Shown here: piece by piece, positions 29,658-38,562 of the stretch
Numbering within the stretch: position 1 is the stretch's first letter
How the letters are laid out: every line of letters begins with the position of its first letter
Source of the DNA: an uncultured Bacteroidota bacterium
GTDB lineage: Bacteria; Bacteroidota; Bacteroidia; Flavobacteriales; Flavobacteriaceae
Length of the DNA: 64,000 bases
Reading direction: 5' to 3'
Assembly: GCA_903842575.1 (NCBI GenBank)
Contig: CAIMMM010000154.1
Coordinates: 1 to 64,000, forward strand
Notes under the pieces: generated by a model
Database searches by the model: none
Told to the model about the DNA's origin: nothing
The model's input: the letters and a program-made list of their open reading frames with translations, nothing else
Position numbers and translations under genes: made by a program

Positions 29658-30374
29658 ATGAAACTAGATATTTTAGCTTTCGGAGCACATCCAGACGATG
29701 TGGAATTAGGTTGTAGTGGTACTATTGCCAAAGAAATTTCAATTGGCAAGAAAGTTGGAATTGTTGATTTGACGCGAGGCGAATTGGGTACAAGAGGCTC
29801 GATTGAAATTCGTAACGAAGAAACTCAAAAAGCATCAAAACTATTAGGAATTACTGTTAGAGAGAATCTGGATATGTGTGACGGTTTTTTTGTAAATGAT
29901 GAAAAGCATCAATTGGAAGTCATTAAAATGATTCGGAAATACCGCCCAGAAATAGTCCTTTGTAATGCCATTGAGGATAGGCATATTGATCATGGCAAAG
30001 GAAGTAAACTCGTTTCGGATGCTTGTTTCTTATCGGGTTTACAAAAAATTGAAACGACTGTTGATGGAAAATTACAAGAATCTTGGCGACCAAAAATAGT
30101 GTACCATTATATTCAATGGATGAATGTAGAGCCTGATTTTGTTGTGGATATATCTGCATTTATAAAAGTTAAAACGGCTACTATTTTGTCCTATAGTTCC
30201 CAGTTTTATAATCCCAATTCCAACGAACCCGAAACTCCAATTGCCACTAAAAATTTCTTGGAAAGTATTCACTATCGCTCACAGGATTTGGGGAGATTGA
30301 TAGGCGTGGAGTACGCCGAAGGTTTCACTGTGGAAAGGTATTTGGCTGTCAATAGCTTAAGTGATTTGATTTAA
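29658..30374 (+). CDS. bshB1: Bacillithiol biosynthesis deacetylase BshB1
   Basis: LDILAFGAHPDDVELGCSGTIAKE...VDLTRGELGTRGS; RHIDHGKGS. Confidence 0.92.
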   Translation: MKLDILAFGAHPDDVELGCSGTIAKEISIGKKVGIVDLTRGELGTRGSIEIRNEETQKASKLLGITVRENLDMCDGFFVNDEKHQLEVIKMIRKYRPEIVLCNAIEDRHIDHGKGSKLVSDACFLSGLQKIETTVDGKLQESWRPKIVYHYIQWMNVEPDFVVDISAFIKVKTATILSYSSQFYNPNSNEPETPIATKNFLESIHYRSQDLGRLIGVEYAEGFTVERYLAVNSLSDLI

Positions 30375-30389
30375 TTTTTATTTTTTTTC

Positions 30390-30420
30390 TTGGCAAAAGA
30401 AAACTTTTATATTATATTTG
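30390..30420 (+). promoter_or_regulatory. Bacteroidota-type promoter for tRNA-His
   Basis: TTG (30390-30392), 20-nt spacer, TATATTTG (30413-30420) matches TTG-N19-21-TAnnTTTG; 15 bp upstream of the tRNA. Confidence 0.7.
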
Positions 30421-30434
30421 CACACGTTAAAAAT

Positions 30435-30509
30435 GGTGGTTGTAGCTCAGCTGGTTAGAGCGCTGGTTTGTGGTGCCGGAAGTCGCCGGTTCGAACCCGG
30501 TCATCCACC
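30435..30509 (+). tRNA. tRNA-His (GTG anticodon)
   Basis: Cloverleaf drawn by hand: extra G-1 opposite C73, TAGCTCAG D-arm, loop TTGTGGT, T-loop TTCGAAC; no encoded CCA. Confidence 0.93.
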
Positions 30510-30520
30510 CAAGAATGCAA

Positions 30521-30550
30521 AACCTCACGCTATAGCGTGAGGTTTTTTTG
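30521..30550 (+). terminator. Intrinsic terminator after tRNA-His
   Basis: Perfect 24-nt palindrome AACCTCACGCTATAGCGTGAGGTT plus T run. Confidence 0.9.
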
Positions 30551-30568
30551 TTACTCAAACTTTTGGAG

Positions 30569-31048
30569 ATGAAAAAAATATTATTTTTACTATTATTTCC
30601 CTCATTAATACTAGCACAATCTGATGCTGATATTGATAAGACTATAAAATTGAAAGTTGCCATCATGCAAAATTTTGTAGCCAAAGGCGCAGAAGGAGAA
30701 ACGCTATTTTGGCAAACGAAAGGCAAAGTTACCTATGCCATTGTTAATTATACCGAAGAACAAAATCCTCAATTCAAAGCTTTATTTATTGCCCAATACC
30801 AAGAACTGCAGACGATTTATAAAAAAATGATTGTTTCTGAAGATGAAAAGGATACGGCTTTGTATGTAAAAACACTTATTCATCAAGAAGAAGATTACCG
30901 CAATTTACTAACGCCAGCTCAATTAAAACTGTATTTGGATAAATTAGCCGATTTTGAAAAGAACAATCCCGAAGCCAACAATTCCTATTCCTCTTTGTTC
31001 TTCTCTGAGAATTTATTAAAAGAATATAAATCAAGATTTACATTATAA
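30569..31048 (+). CDS. Exported hypothetical protein
   Basis: Signal peptide MKKILFLLLFPSLILAQ; 159 aa from the internal Met. Confidence 0.6.
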   Translation: MKKILFLLLFPSLILAQSDADIDKTIKLKVAIMQNFVAKGAEGETLFWQTKGKVTYAIVNYTEEQNPQFKALFIAQYQELQTIYKKMIVSEDEKDTALYVKTLIHQEEDYRNLLTPAQLKLYLDKLADFEKNNPEANNSYSSLFFSENLLKEYKSRFTL

Positions 31049-31078
31049 AAAAAGCGCCGAGTGATTGGCGCTTTTTTT
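31047..31078. terminator. Bidirectional intrinsic terminator
   Basis: AAAAAAAGCGCC-N8-GGCGCTTTTTTT. Confidence 0.9.
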
Positions 31079-31101
31079 ATTTAATAATCTTCGATTATCA
31101 T

Positions 31102-32127
31102 TTATTTCCCATCCTTATCCACAACCAAACGGTTTTCACGATTGGCTATTTCCCATGCAATTGTAAATGCCAGTTGGGTTCTTTTGGCTAAAGCATCAAA
31201 CTCAATTTTATCCACTTCATCCGAAACTTTGTGATAATCGGCATGAACGCCATTGAATAAAAACACAGATGGAATACCATTTTTTGCAAAATTATAATGG
31301 TCGGAACGATAGTAAAAACGGTTTCTGTCGTTTCTGTCATTGTATTTATAATCAATATTGATGTTGATGTATTTTTTATTTACAGCTTCACAAATGTTGT
31401 ACAAATCGGTAGATAAATAGTCAGAGCCAATAAGATAAATGTAATTGTTATTCTCTGTGTGTGCTTCATCTCTTCGGCCAATCATGTCAATGTTTACATC
31501 GGCTACGGTATTGGCTAATGGAAATAGTGGGTTTTCGGAATAATATCTTGAACCATGTAAACCGTGCTCTTCACCCGTAACATGTAATATTAAAATGGAA
31601 CGTTTTGGACCATGACCTTCGTTTTTTGCTTTTTGAAAAGCTTTCGCAATTTCCACTAAAGCTACCGTTCCCGAGCCATCATCATCGGCACCGTTATACA
31701 CTTCATCTTTTGTCTTTCCTAAATGGTCATAATGTGCAGAAATTACAATAATTTCATCGGGTTTTTCAGAACCTTCAATGAATGCCCAAATATTTTCGGA
31801 GTCCCCCAAATTCTCATTTCTTTTTGCATTTAAGTAATCAGCTGGTATGGGTTGATAATAACTAGTAGCTCCTTTTGGAAATGGAATGCCTGCTTTTTTA
31901 TATTGTTCAATTAAATAATTCCCTGCTTTTTTTTGACCTGGACTTCCTGTATCTCTTCCTTCCATTTCGTCAGAAGCAACTATTGTTAAATGTTTTTTTA
32001 ATACAGTAGCAGTAATGTTGTTGATGTATTTTTGTTCGTCTAAGGGTGTTTTTTTAGTAGCTACATTTTGGCTTGAACAACTTGTGAATAATAATGTAAA
32101 CAGGGATAGGTAAATAATTTTTTTCAT
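31102..32127 (-). CDS. M28 family metallopeptidase lipoprotein
   Basis: IVISAHYDHLG; NGADDDGSGTVALVEIA; HVTGEEHGLHGS. Confidence 0.9.
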   Translation of the reverse strand: MKKIIYLSLFTLLFTSCSSQNVATKKTPLDEQKYINNITATVLKKHLTIVASDEMEGRDTGSPGQKKAGNYLIEQYKKAGIPFPKGATSYYQPIPADYLNAKRNENLGDSENIWAFIEGSEKPDEIIVISAHYDHLGKTKDEVYNGADDDGSGTVALVEIAKAFQKAKNEGHGPKRSILILHVTGEEHGLHGSRYYSENPLFPLANTVADVNIDMIGRRDEAHTENNNYIYLIGSDYLSTDLYNICEAVNKKYININIDYKYNDRNDRNRFYYRSDHYNFAKNGIPSVFLFNGVHADYHKVSDEVDKIEFDALAKRTQLAFTIAWEIANRENRLVVDKDGK

Positions 32128-32131
32128 TGAT

Positions 32132-33205
32132 TTAATGGATGTTTATTAGGGTGTATAGGAAAAATAAAATGAGTATAATAGATATAAAAAACATATTGAT
32201 AAAAAACAGAAAAATACTTTTGATAAACGAAATCCATTTTGTTTCTCCATAGAATCTGTGATGTGCCGGATAGAAATAGTAAAACATCCAAACATAACCA
32301 ACAAATTTAGAAATGCTATTGAGGGAATCAATTATGGAAGAATTTCCAAAAAGTGATATTGACCTAGAAAAAATAAAAACAATTAAATAGATGAGCAATA
32401 AAAATGAAAAATAATGTAATGTAAATATACCATGATCAAAATAATACCATCTTTTTTTACTGTGAAATAACCATAGGAAAAAGGCAAATAATGGCATGTA
32501 TAAAATTAATACTTTCGGGAAGTTATGAATAGCAGATTCATATCCTTTTTCAATAATTTCCGATTTGGTGTTGTTATCTCTAACATATTGAACTTTCCTA
32601 GTAATCCAATATTCAAAATCCCCCATTTTTTCATTCGCTTTCCCAAATTTTTGGATGGAGTCTATTTGATTCACCGATTTATAATCAGTATTAAAAAAAC
32701 TATCTTCTTTATCTTCAACTTTCTTTTTTTGAATAGTATCTTTTACTTGTTTAGAAACATAATTAGATTTTAAAAAATGTTTTTGTTCTATTTTCTTTTG
32801 TGAAATAGTATCTATTTTAATTTTATTATTTATGGTAGAGGATGAAGTTTTCGTTTGTTTCATGTTCAACAAATCACTCTCAACCTCTTTATCAGGAAAA
32901 ACAGCAATCAAAAAAAAAGTAACAAAACTGATAAAAATATATAATCTAACGGGTGCTAAATAAGAAAGCCGTTTCCCAGAAAGATATTCTTTGGTTAAGG
33001 AGGCGGGCTTTAATAATAAGTTCTTTATTGTTTTCCAAAAAGCATTTTCATAGTGGGTTAAATCTTCAAAAAAGTGTATGAAGAGGTGATGAAATGTTTT
33101 TCGGGTATCGCTATTTTCCTGCCCGCAATTGGGGCAAAATCTATTCTCTACAACATAGTTGCAATTCAGACAGGTTTTGTCTTTTCTAAGAGGGTTTCTA
33201 GACAT
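32132..33205 (-). CDS. DUF3667 family protein
   Basis: CLNCNYVVENRFCPNCGQEN zinc ribbon followed by HHLFIHFFEDLTHYENAFWKTIKNLLLKP. Confidence 0.85.
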   Translation of the reverse strand: MSRNPLRKDKTCLNCNYVVENRFCPNCGQENSDTRKTFHHLFIHFFEDLTHYENAFWKTIKNLLLKPASLTKEYLSGKRLSYLAPVRLYIFISFVTFFLIAVFPDKEVESDLLNMKQTKTSSSTINNKIKIDTISQKKIEQKHFLKSNYVSKQVKDTIQKKKVEDKEDSFFNTDYKSVNQIDSIQKFGKANEKMGDFEYWITRKVQYVRDNNTKSEIIEKGYESAIHNFPKVLILYMPLFAFFLWLFHSKKRWYYFDHGIFTLHYFSFLLLIYLIVFIFSRSISLFGNSSIIDSLNSISKFVGYVWMFYYFYPAHHRFYGETKWISFIKSIFLFFINMFFISIILILFFLYTLINIH

Positions 33206-33279
33206 ACAAACTTCATTCAATAATCAGACGTAAAACTATTAAAATTATTTCTATTTTCGTACACTAATAATTAGTAATC

Positions 33280-33738
33280 ATGCATTCACAAGCAAAAACA
33301 CCTGAGCTGTATTTGGAAGAACTTCCCGAGGAGAGAAAGATTACCTTTGGTAAACTGCGAAAAGCTATTTTAGAAAACCTCCCTGCCGGATTTGAAGAAG
33401 AGATGTCTTATGGGATGATTGGCTATGTTGTGCCTTTTTCTATTTATCCAAAAGGATATCATTGCAATACAAAACTTCCTTTACCTTATATTAATATTGG
33501 TTCCCAAAAAAACTTTATAGCCATGCATCACATGGGAATTTATGGTAGTGAAAATTTGCTAAATTGGTTTGTATCAGAATACCCAAAACATTGCAAAACC
33601 AAATTGGATATGGGAAAAGGCTGCATCCGATTTAAAAAAATGGATGACATCCCTTATGATTTAATAGCCGAATTGGTTGGTAAAATTTCGGTTCAAGGAT
33701 ATATTTCAACGTATGAAAGTCTTTTAAAAAGCAGATAG
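33280..33738 (+). CDS. DUF1801 domain protein
   Basis: EELPEERKITFGKLRKAILENLPAGFEEEMSYGMIGYVVP. Confidence 0.8.
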   Translation: MHSQAKTPELYLEELPEERKITFGKLRKAILENLPAGFEEEMSYGMIGYVVPFSIYPKGYHCNTKLPLPYINIGSQKNFIAMHHMGIYGSENLLNWFVSEYPKHCKTKLDMGKGCIRFKKMDDIPYDLIAELVGKISVQGYISTYESLLKSR

Positions 33739-33739
33739 C

Positions 33740-34249
33740 ATGATTGAAATAGAAAAGGTTGCTGCAACGGATTTAGTAAAATTTGAAGTTATCAGAACCA
33801 TCGCGCAAGAAACTTGGCCAATAGCATATGGAGCAATACTTTCTTCCTCCCAATTGGAATATATGTTTACTATGATGTATAGCACCTCAAGTTTATTGGA
33901 ACAAGCTGCCAAGAAAAATTCGCAATTTATCTTAGCCAAAGAAGGTAACGATGATTTAGGTTTTGCTTCTTATGAAATTGATATACATCAAACAAACAAA
34001 ACCAAAATTCATAAAATTTACATCTTACCTGAAACGCAAGGAAAAGGCATTGGTAAAAAGCTGATAGATTATATAGCTGCCCAAGCGAAAAATCAAAAGG
34101 ATATTGCCCTAATTTTAAATGTTAATAAATACAACAAAGCGTTACATTTCTATTTGAAACTGGGATTTTCTAATGTAAAAGAGGAAGTAATCGATATTGG
34201 AAATGGTTATATAATGGACGATTATGTGATGGAGAAAATGTTGGAATAA
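33740..34249 (+). CDS. GNAT family N-acetyltransferase
   Basis: KIYILPETQGKGIGKKLIDY acetyl-CoA binding motif. Confidence 0.85.
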   Translation: MIEIEKVAATDLVKFEVIRTIAQETWPIAYGAILSSSQLEYMFTMMYSTSSLLEQAAKKNSQFILAKEGNDDLGFASYEIDIHQTNKTKIHKIYILPETQGKGIGKKLIDYIAAQAKNQKDIALILNVNKYNKALHFYLKLGFSNVKEEVIDIGNGYIMDDYVMEKMLE

Positions 34250-34298
34250 TTCCTGTTTTTTTGCTTATTTTTGCCAACGAAAATCAATAATTACAGGC

Positions 34299-35012
34299 AT
34301 GGCTAAGTGGCAAGAAAGAGCAGAACTTCTATTTAAAAAAGAAGGATTGGAGAATTTGAAGAAGTCTAATGTACTAGTAGTTGGACTTGGTGGAGTAGGT
34401 TCGTTTGCCGCCGAGTTTTTGGTTCGAGCAGGAGTGGGAAAAATGACCATTGTGGATGGCGACATAGTCGATATTACTAACGTTAATAGACAATTGCCTG
34501 CATTACACTCTACAGTTGGTAAGTTAAAAGTGGATATAGTAGGTGATAGGTTGATGGATATTAATCCCGAGTTACAACTCACTAAAGTACAAGAATTTCT
34601 TTCCCCAGAACGTGCTTTTGAAATTGTTACTACTGATTTTGATTATGTACTGGATTGTATCGATAGTATCACGCCAAAACTCAATTTAATTATAGCTGCC
34701 AAGCGAAAACGCGTGAAAATTATTTCGAGCATGGGAGCAGGCGGAAAAATGGAAGCTTCAAAAGTAAAAGTTTCGTGCATTAGTAATTCAACTAATTGTC
34801 TTTTGGCAAAAACGATTAGAAAGCGATTGAAAGAACATAAAATCGACAAACTAAAAGTGGTATTCTCTTCTGAAATTCAAGATGAAACGAGTTTAAAAAT
34901 GACTGACGGTTCCAATTACAAAAGATCTTTTTACGGAACCAATAGTTACATGCCGGGACTTTTCGGTTTGTATGCTGCAGAAACAGTAATCAGATATCTA
35001 CTAAAAAAATGA
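34299..35012 (+). CDS. tcdA: tRNA threonylcarbamoyladenosine dehydratase
   Basis: VLVVGLGGVGSFAAEFLVRAGVGKMTIVDGDIVDITNVNRQLPALHSTVGKLK. Confidence 0.9.
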   Translation: MAKWQERAELLFKKEGLENLKKSNVLVVGLGGVGSFAAEFLVRAGVGKMTIVDGDIVDITNVNRQLPALHSTVGKLKVDIVGDRLMDINPELQLTKVQEFLSPERAFEIVTTDFDYVLDCIDSITPKLNLIIAAKRKRVKIISSMGAGGKMEASKVKVSCISNSTNCLLAKTIRKRLKEHKIDKLKVVFSSEIQDETSLKMTDGSNYKRSFYGTNSYMPGLFGLYAAETVIRYLLKK

Positions 35013-35044
35013 TTAGATTACGGAACTTCGGGAGTATTTTGCAG

Positions 35045-35072
35045 ATAATTTATAACTCATAATTCATAACTC
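35045..35072. repeat. Four-unit heptamer array (ATAATTT ATAACTC ATAATTC ATAACTC)
   Basis: Direct reading; exact 7-bp period between tcdA and the HAD gene. Confidence 0.75.
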
Positions 35073-35077
35073 TTTTA

Positions 35078-35734
35078 ATGATACAAACAGTAATTTTTGA
35101 TATGGATGGTGTTATTGTGGATACAGAGCCGGTACATCATTATGCTTATAATGAACATTTTAAGCAATTGAATATTGCAATTACCCCAGAGATTTATGCT
35201 TCCTTTACCGGAAATTCTACAAAAAATATTTTCGAAAAGCTAAAAGCACAATTCCATTTAGAAGAAGATATTCAAACGTTGGTCGAAACCAAACGAAACC
35301 TTTTTAATGATGCTTTTGATAGCAAAGAAGACTTGTATTTGTTGGATGGAGTGGAAGTGTTAATTAAAGATTTATTTTCAAATGGAATGCAATTGGTTTT
35401 GGCATCTTCGTCAGCAAAAGTGACAATTAACAGGATTTTCAAAAGGTTTGACTTGCATAAATACTTCACGCATATCGTTTCGGGAGAAGATTTCCCAAAA
35501 TCTAAACCACATCCCGCTATTTTTCAGCATGCTGCTTTTTTAGCACAAACACCTGTTAAAAACTGTATTGTGATTGAAGATAGCACTAATGGAATATTGG
35601 CTGCAAAATCGGCTGGAATATATTGTCTTGGTTATGATAGTATAAATTCTAAAATGCAGGATTACTCCAAAGCTGATAAAGTAATTAGCCATTTTCAGGA
35701 GTTAAATTTTAAAAAAATAAAAAACATTTTTTAG
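35078..35734 (+). CDS. HAD family hydrolase (beta-phosphoglucomutase-like)
   Basis: VIFDMDGVIVDTEP; IEDSTNGILAAKSAG. Confidence 0.88.
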   Translation: MIQTVIFDMDGVIVDTEPVHHYAYNEHFKQLNIAITPEIYASFTGNSTKNIFEKLKAQFHLEEDIQTLVETKRNLFNDAFDSKEDLYLLDGVEVLIKDLFSNGMQLVLASSSAKVTINRIFKRFDLHKYFTHIVSGEDFPKSKPHPAIFQHAAFLAQTPVKNCIVIEDSTNGILAAKSAGIYCLGYDSINSKMQDYSKADKVISHFQELNFKKIKNIF

Positions 35735-37017
35735 CCAACTGCTTCTTTATATACCCTTAAACATCTTTCTCTGGCAAATTTGTGATCTATAATAGGTTCA
35801 GGATAATCTAAAGTGCCTAATTCTGGAATCCATTTTTTTATATACTGTAAGTCCTTGTCAAATTTTTTAATTTGCTCAGCAGGATTGAAAATTCTAAAGT
35901 ATGGAGCAGCATCTACGCCACTTCCAGCTGCCCATTGCCAATTCCCCACATTGCTTGCTTGTTCGTAATCCAATAGTTTCGTGGCAAAATAGGTTTCGCC
36001 CCAGCGCCAATCAATTAGTAAATGTTTACAAAGAAAACTTGCAACAATCATTCGCACTCTATTGTGCATGTGTCCTGTTGCATTTAGTTCCCTCATTCCT
36101 GCATCTACAAAAGGATACCCTGTTTTTCCGTCACACCATCTTTGGAACAAGTCCTCATTATTATCCCATTGAATGGCATCATATTTTGGGCGGAAGCTTG
36201 CATTCACCGTATGTGGAAAATGCCAAAGAATTTGCATGAAGAATTCCCTCCAAATTAACTCTTTAAAAAAAGTTTCGTTATTACTTTCTATAGATTTAGC
36301 TACTGCTTTTCTAATAGAAACGACTCCAAATCTTAGATATATCCCTAAATAGGATGTTTTATTTACTGCCGGAAAATTGCGTGTGGCTTCATAATTATCT
36401 ATTAACGATTCAGAAATGTCATAGGGTGTCACTTTGGTAGATGATGACTCAAATCCAATTTCATTTAAACTCAAAAAAGGGTAGGTGTGGGTTGTGATTT
36501 TATCTAATAAATCTTCGGAATTATAATGAATTTGTTGTGTTATTTTGAATTTTTCTTTCCACTTATTGGCATACGGTGTATATACTACATAAGGTAAACC
36601 ATCGTCTTTTGTAACTTCGTTTTTTTCGAATATAACTTGATCTTTACAGGTTTTGAATGCGATGTTGTGCTCTTTTAAAAAGGAGAATAATGTTAAATCT
36701 CGTTTCCGTGCATAGGGCTCATAATCGTGATTTGTGTAAATAGTTTTGATGTTGTTTTCTAAAATTATTTTTTCAAAAACATCTAGAGGCTTTCCATGAA
36801 AAATGGCTAATGATTTCCCTATACTTTGCAATTGATTTTGAATATTCTCTAATTGATGATGGATGAAAGTCACACGAGCATCATTTTTTGGTAATTGAGA
36901 AAGGATGAAATCGTCAAAAATAAAAATAGGCAATACGTTTTCACCACTATGTAAAGCGTGAAAAAGGCCAACATTATCCTCCAATCGCAAATCGCGTCGA
37001 AACCAGAATAGGTTCAT
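35731..37017 (-). CDS. Deoxyribodipyrimidine photolyase / cryptochrome family
   Basis: LFWFRRDLRLEDN; WREFFMQILWHFP; ATGHMHNRVRMIVASFLCKHLLIDWRWGETYFA. Confidence 0.92.
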   Translation of the reverse strand: MNLFWFRRDLRLEDNVGLFHALHSGENVLPIFIFDDFILSQLPKNDARVTFIHHQLENIQNQLQSIGKSLAIFHGKPLDVFEKIILENNIKTIYTNHDYEPYARKRDLTLFSFLKEHNIAFKTCKDQVIFEKNEVTKDDGLPYVVYTPYANKWKEKFKITQQIHYNSEDLLDKITTHTYPFLSLNEIGFESSSTKVTPYDISESLIDNYEATRNFPAVNKTSYLGIYLRFGVVSIRKAVAKSIESNNETFFKELIWREFFMQILWHFPHTVNASFRPKYDAIQWDNNEDLFQRWCDGKTGYPFVDAGMRELNATGHMHNRVRMIVASFLCKHLLIDWRWGETYFATKLLDYEQASNVGNWQWAAGSGVDAAPYFRIFNPAEQIKKFDKDLQYIKKWIPELGTLDYPEPIIDHKFARERCLRVYKEAVG

Positions 37018-37018
37018 T

Positions 37019-37489
37019 TTAATCCTTTTTAAATTCTCCAAACATTTCTATTAACTTAGCTCTTCGAAATTCAAAAATTTCCTCCAATTTTGGTTTTACT
37101 AAAAAGGGATGAACTAATTCCCCCAAAATTCCCATAGGAACTTTATAATCAACAATATCTTCCATTTCAACACCACCCGGAATTTCTTTTAAAAAATGTT
37201 TATGATGCCAAAGTGCGTAAGGTCCAAATCGTTGCTCATCAACAAAATATTTTTTATCTACTACATGTGTGATTTCAGTTACCCATTTTGTTGGAATTCC
37301 TAGTAAGGGTGTTACACTGTATTGGATTATTTGCCCAGGATACATTGCTCTATCAGCACCAGAAAGGATTTTGAATCCCATGTATGCGGGTGTTATTTTT
37401 TGTAAATTTTTTGGATCTGAAAGTAAATCCCATGCTTGATCTATGGGTATTGGTAGATTCTGTTTGGTATGTAATCTGTATATTTTCAT
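37019..37489 (-). CDS. SRPBCC/polyketide cyclase-like protein
   Basis: START-like fold sequence; DQAWDLLSDPKNLQKITPAYMGF. Confidence 0.8.
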   Translation of the reverse strand: MKIYRLHTKQNLPIPIDQAWDLLSDPKNLQKITPAYMGFKILSGADRAMYPGQIIQYSVTPLLGIPTKWVTEITHVVDKKYFVDEQRFGPYALWHHKHFLKEIPGGVEMEDIVDYKVPMGILGELVHPFLVKPKLEEIFEFRRAKLIEMFGEFKKD

Positions 37490-37650
37490 AAAAAAATTAT
37501 TGTTTGTAAAGATACGTAATGTTCAATTATTTTTAATAAAGATTAAACAATGAATAACATCAAACAGTATATAATATTTTCTATTTAAGGTATTATTAAC
37601 ATTTTAAATAAATACTATTTGTAAATTTGGGCAAATCTAAACTCAAAACT

Positions 37651-38505
37651 ATGAAAAAAATTATTTTTGTTTTAGCAATGTTAATTGCAAATTATGCTAT
37701 AAAAGCACAAGTAAAAATGCCTCAACCAAGCCCAAAAGCTGTTGTGCAACAAACTGTTGGATTGACTGATGTTGAAATTGAGTACAGTCGTCCAAGTGCA
37801 AAGGGAAGAATTATTTTTGGGGACTTAGTACCTTTTGGAAAACTTTGGAGAACGGGTGCTAATGAAAACACAACGATATCCTTTAGTGATGATGTTGTAA
37901 TAAAAGGAGCTACACTTAAAAAAGGAAAGTATGCATTATATACAACTCCTAAAGCTGATATGTGGGAAGTGATTTTCTATTCTACAACAGATAATTGGGG
38001 AAATCCTGAAAAATGGGACGTAAATAAAGTGACTCTTTTAACAAATGTAGATCCTATCGCATTAGGAAATTCAGTTGAAACTTTTACAATTGCTGTAAAT
38101 AATTTAACAAATGACAGTGCTACTTTGGATATTGCTTGGGAGAAAACCATGGTTTCGGTAAAATTTGAAGTGCCGACACAAAAAACAGCCATGGCAAGTA
38201 TTGAAAAAGCGCTTGCTGGTCCAACGGCTGGTGATTATTTTTCATCTGCACAATATTATTTTCAATCTAATGGAGATTTGAATAAGGCTTTGGAGTATGT
38301 TAATAAAGCAATTAGTATGGCAAAATCGGTTAGTGATGTTCCTTTTTGGCAGCTAAGACAAAAATCATTAATTCAAGCTAAATTAGGAGACAAAATCGGT
38401 GCTATTGCAACGGCAAAATTATCCTTGGAGGCAGCCGAAAAAGCAAATAATAGTGACTATGTCAAAATGAATAATGATAGTATAAAAGAATGGAGTAAAA
38501 AATAA
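37651..38505 (+). CDS. DUF2911 domain exported protein
   Basis: PSPKAVVQQTVGLTDVEIEYSRPSAKGRIIFGDLVPFGKLWRTGANE. Confidence 0.85.
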   Translation: MKKIIFVLAMLIANYAIKAQVKMPQPSPKAVVQQTVGLTDVEIEYSRPSAKGRIIFGDLVPFGKLWRTGANENTTISFSDDVVIKGATLKKGKYALYTTPKADMWEVIFYSTTDNWGNPEKWDVNKVTLLTNVDPIALGNSVETFTIAVNNLTNDSATLDIAWEKTMVSVKFEVPTQKTAMASIEKALAGPTAGDYFSSAQYYFQSNGDLNKALEYVNKAISMAKSVSDVPFWQLRQKSLIQAKLGDKIGAIATAKLSLEAAEKANNSDYVKMNNDSIKEWSKK

Positions 38506-38520
38506 TTTTCAAACTTTTTT

Positions 38521-38561
38521 AAAACCACGAATACAAAATAAATATTTGTATTCGTGGTTTT
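38521..38561. terminator. Bidirectional intrinsic terminator
   Basis: AAAACCACGAATACAAA ... TTTGTATTCGTGGTTTT perfect arms. Confidence 0.9.
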
Positions 38562-38562
38562 T

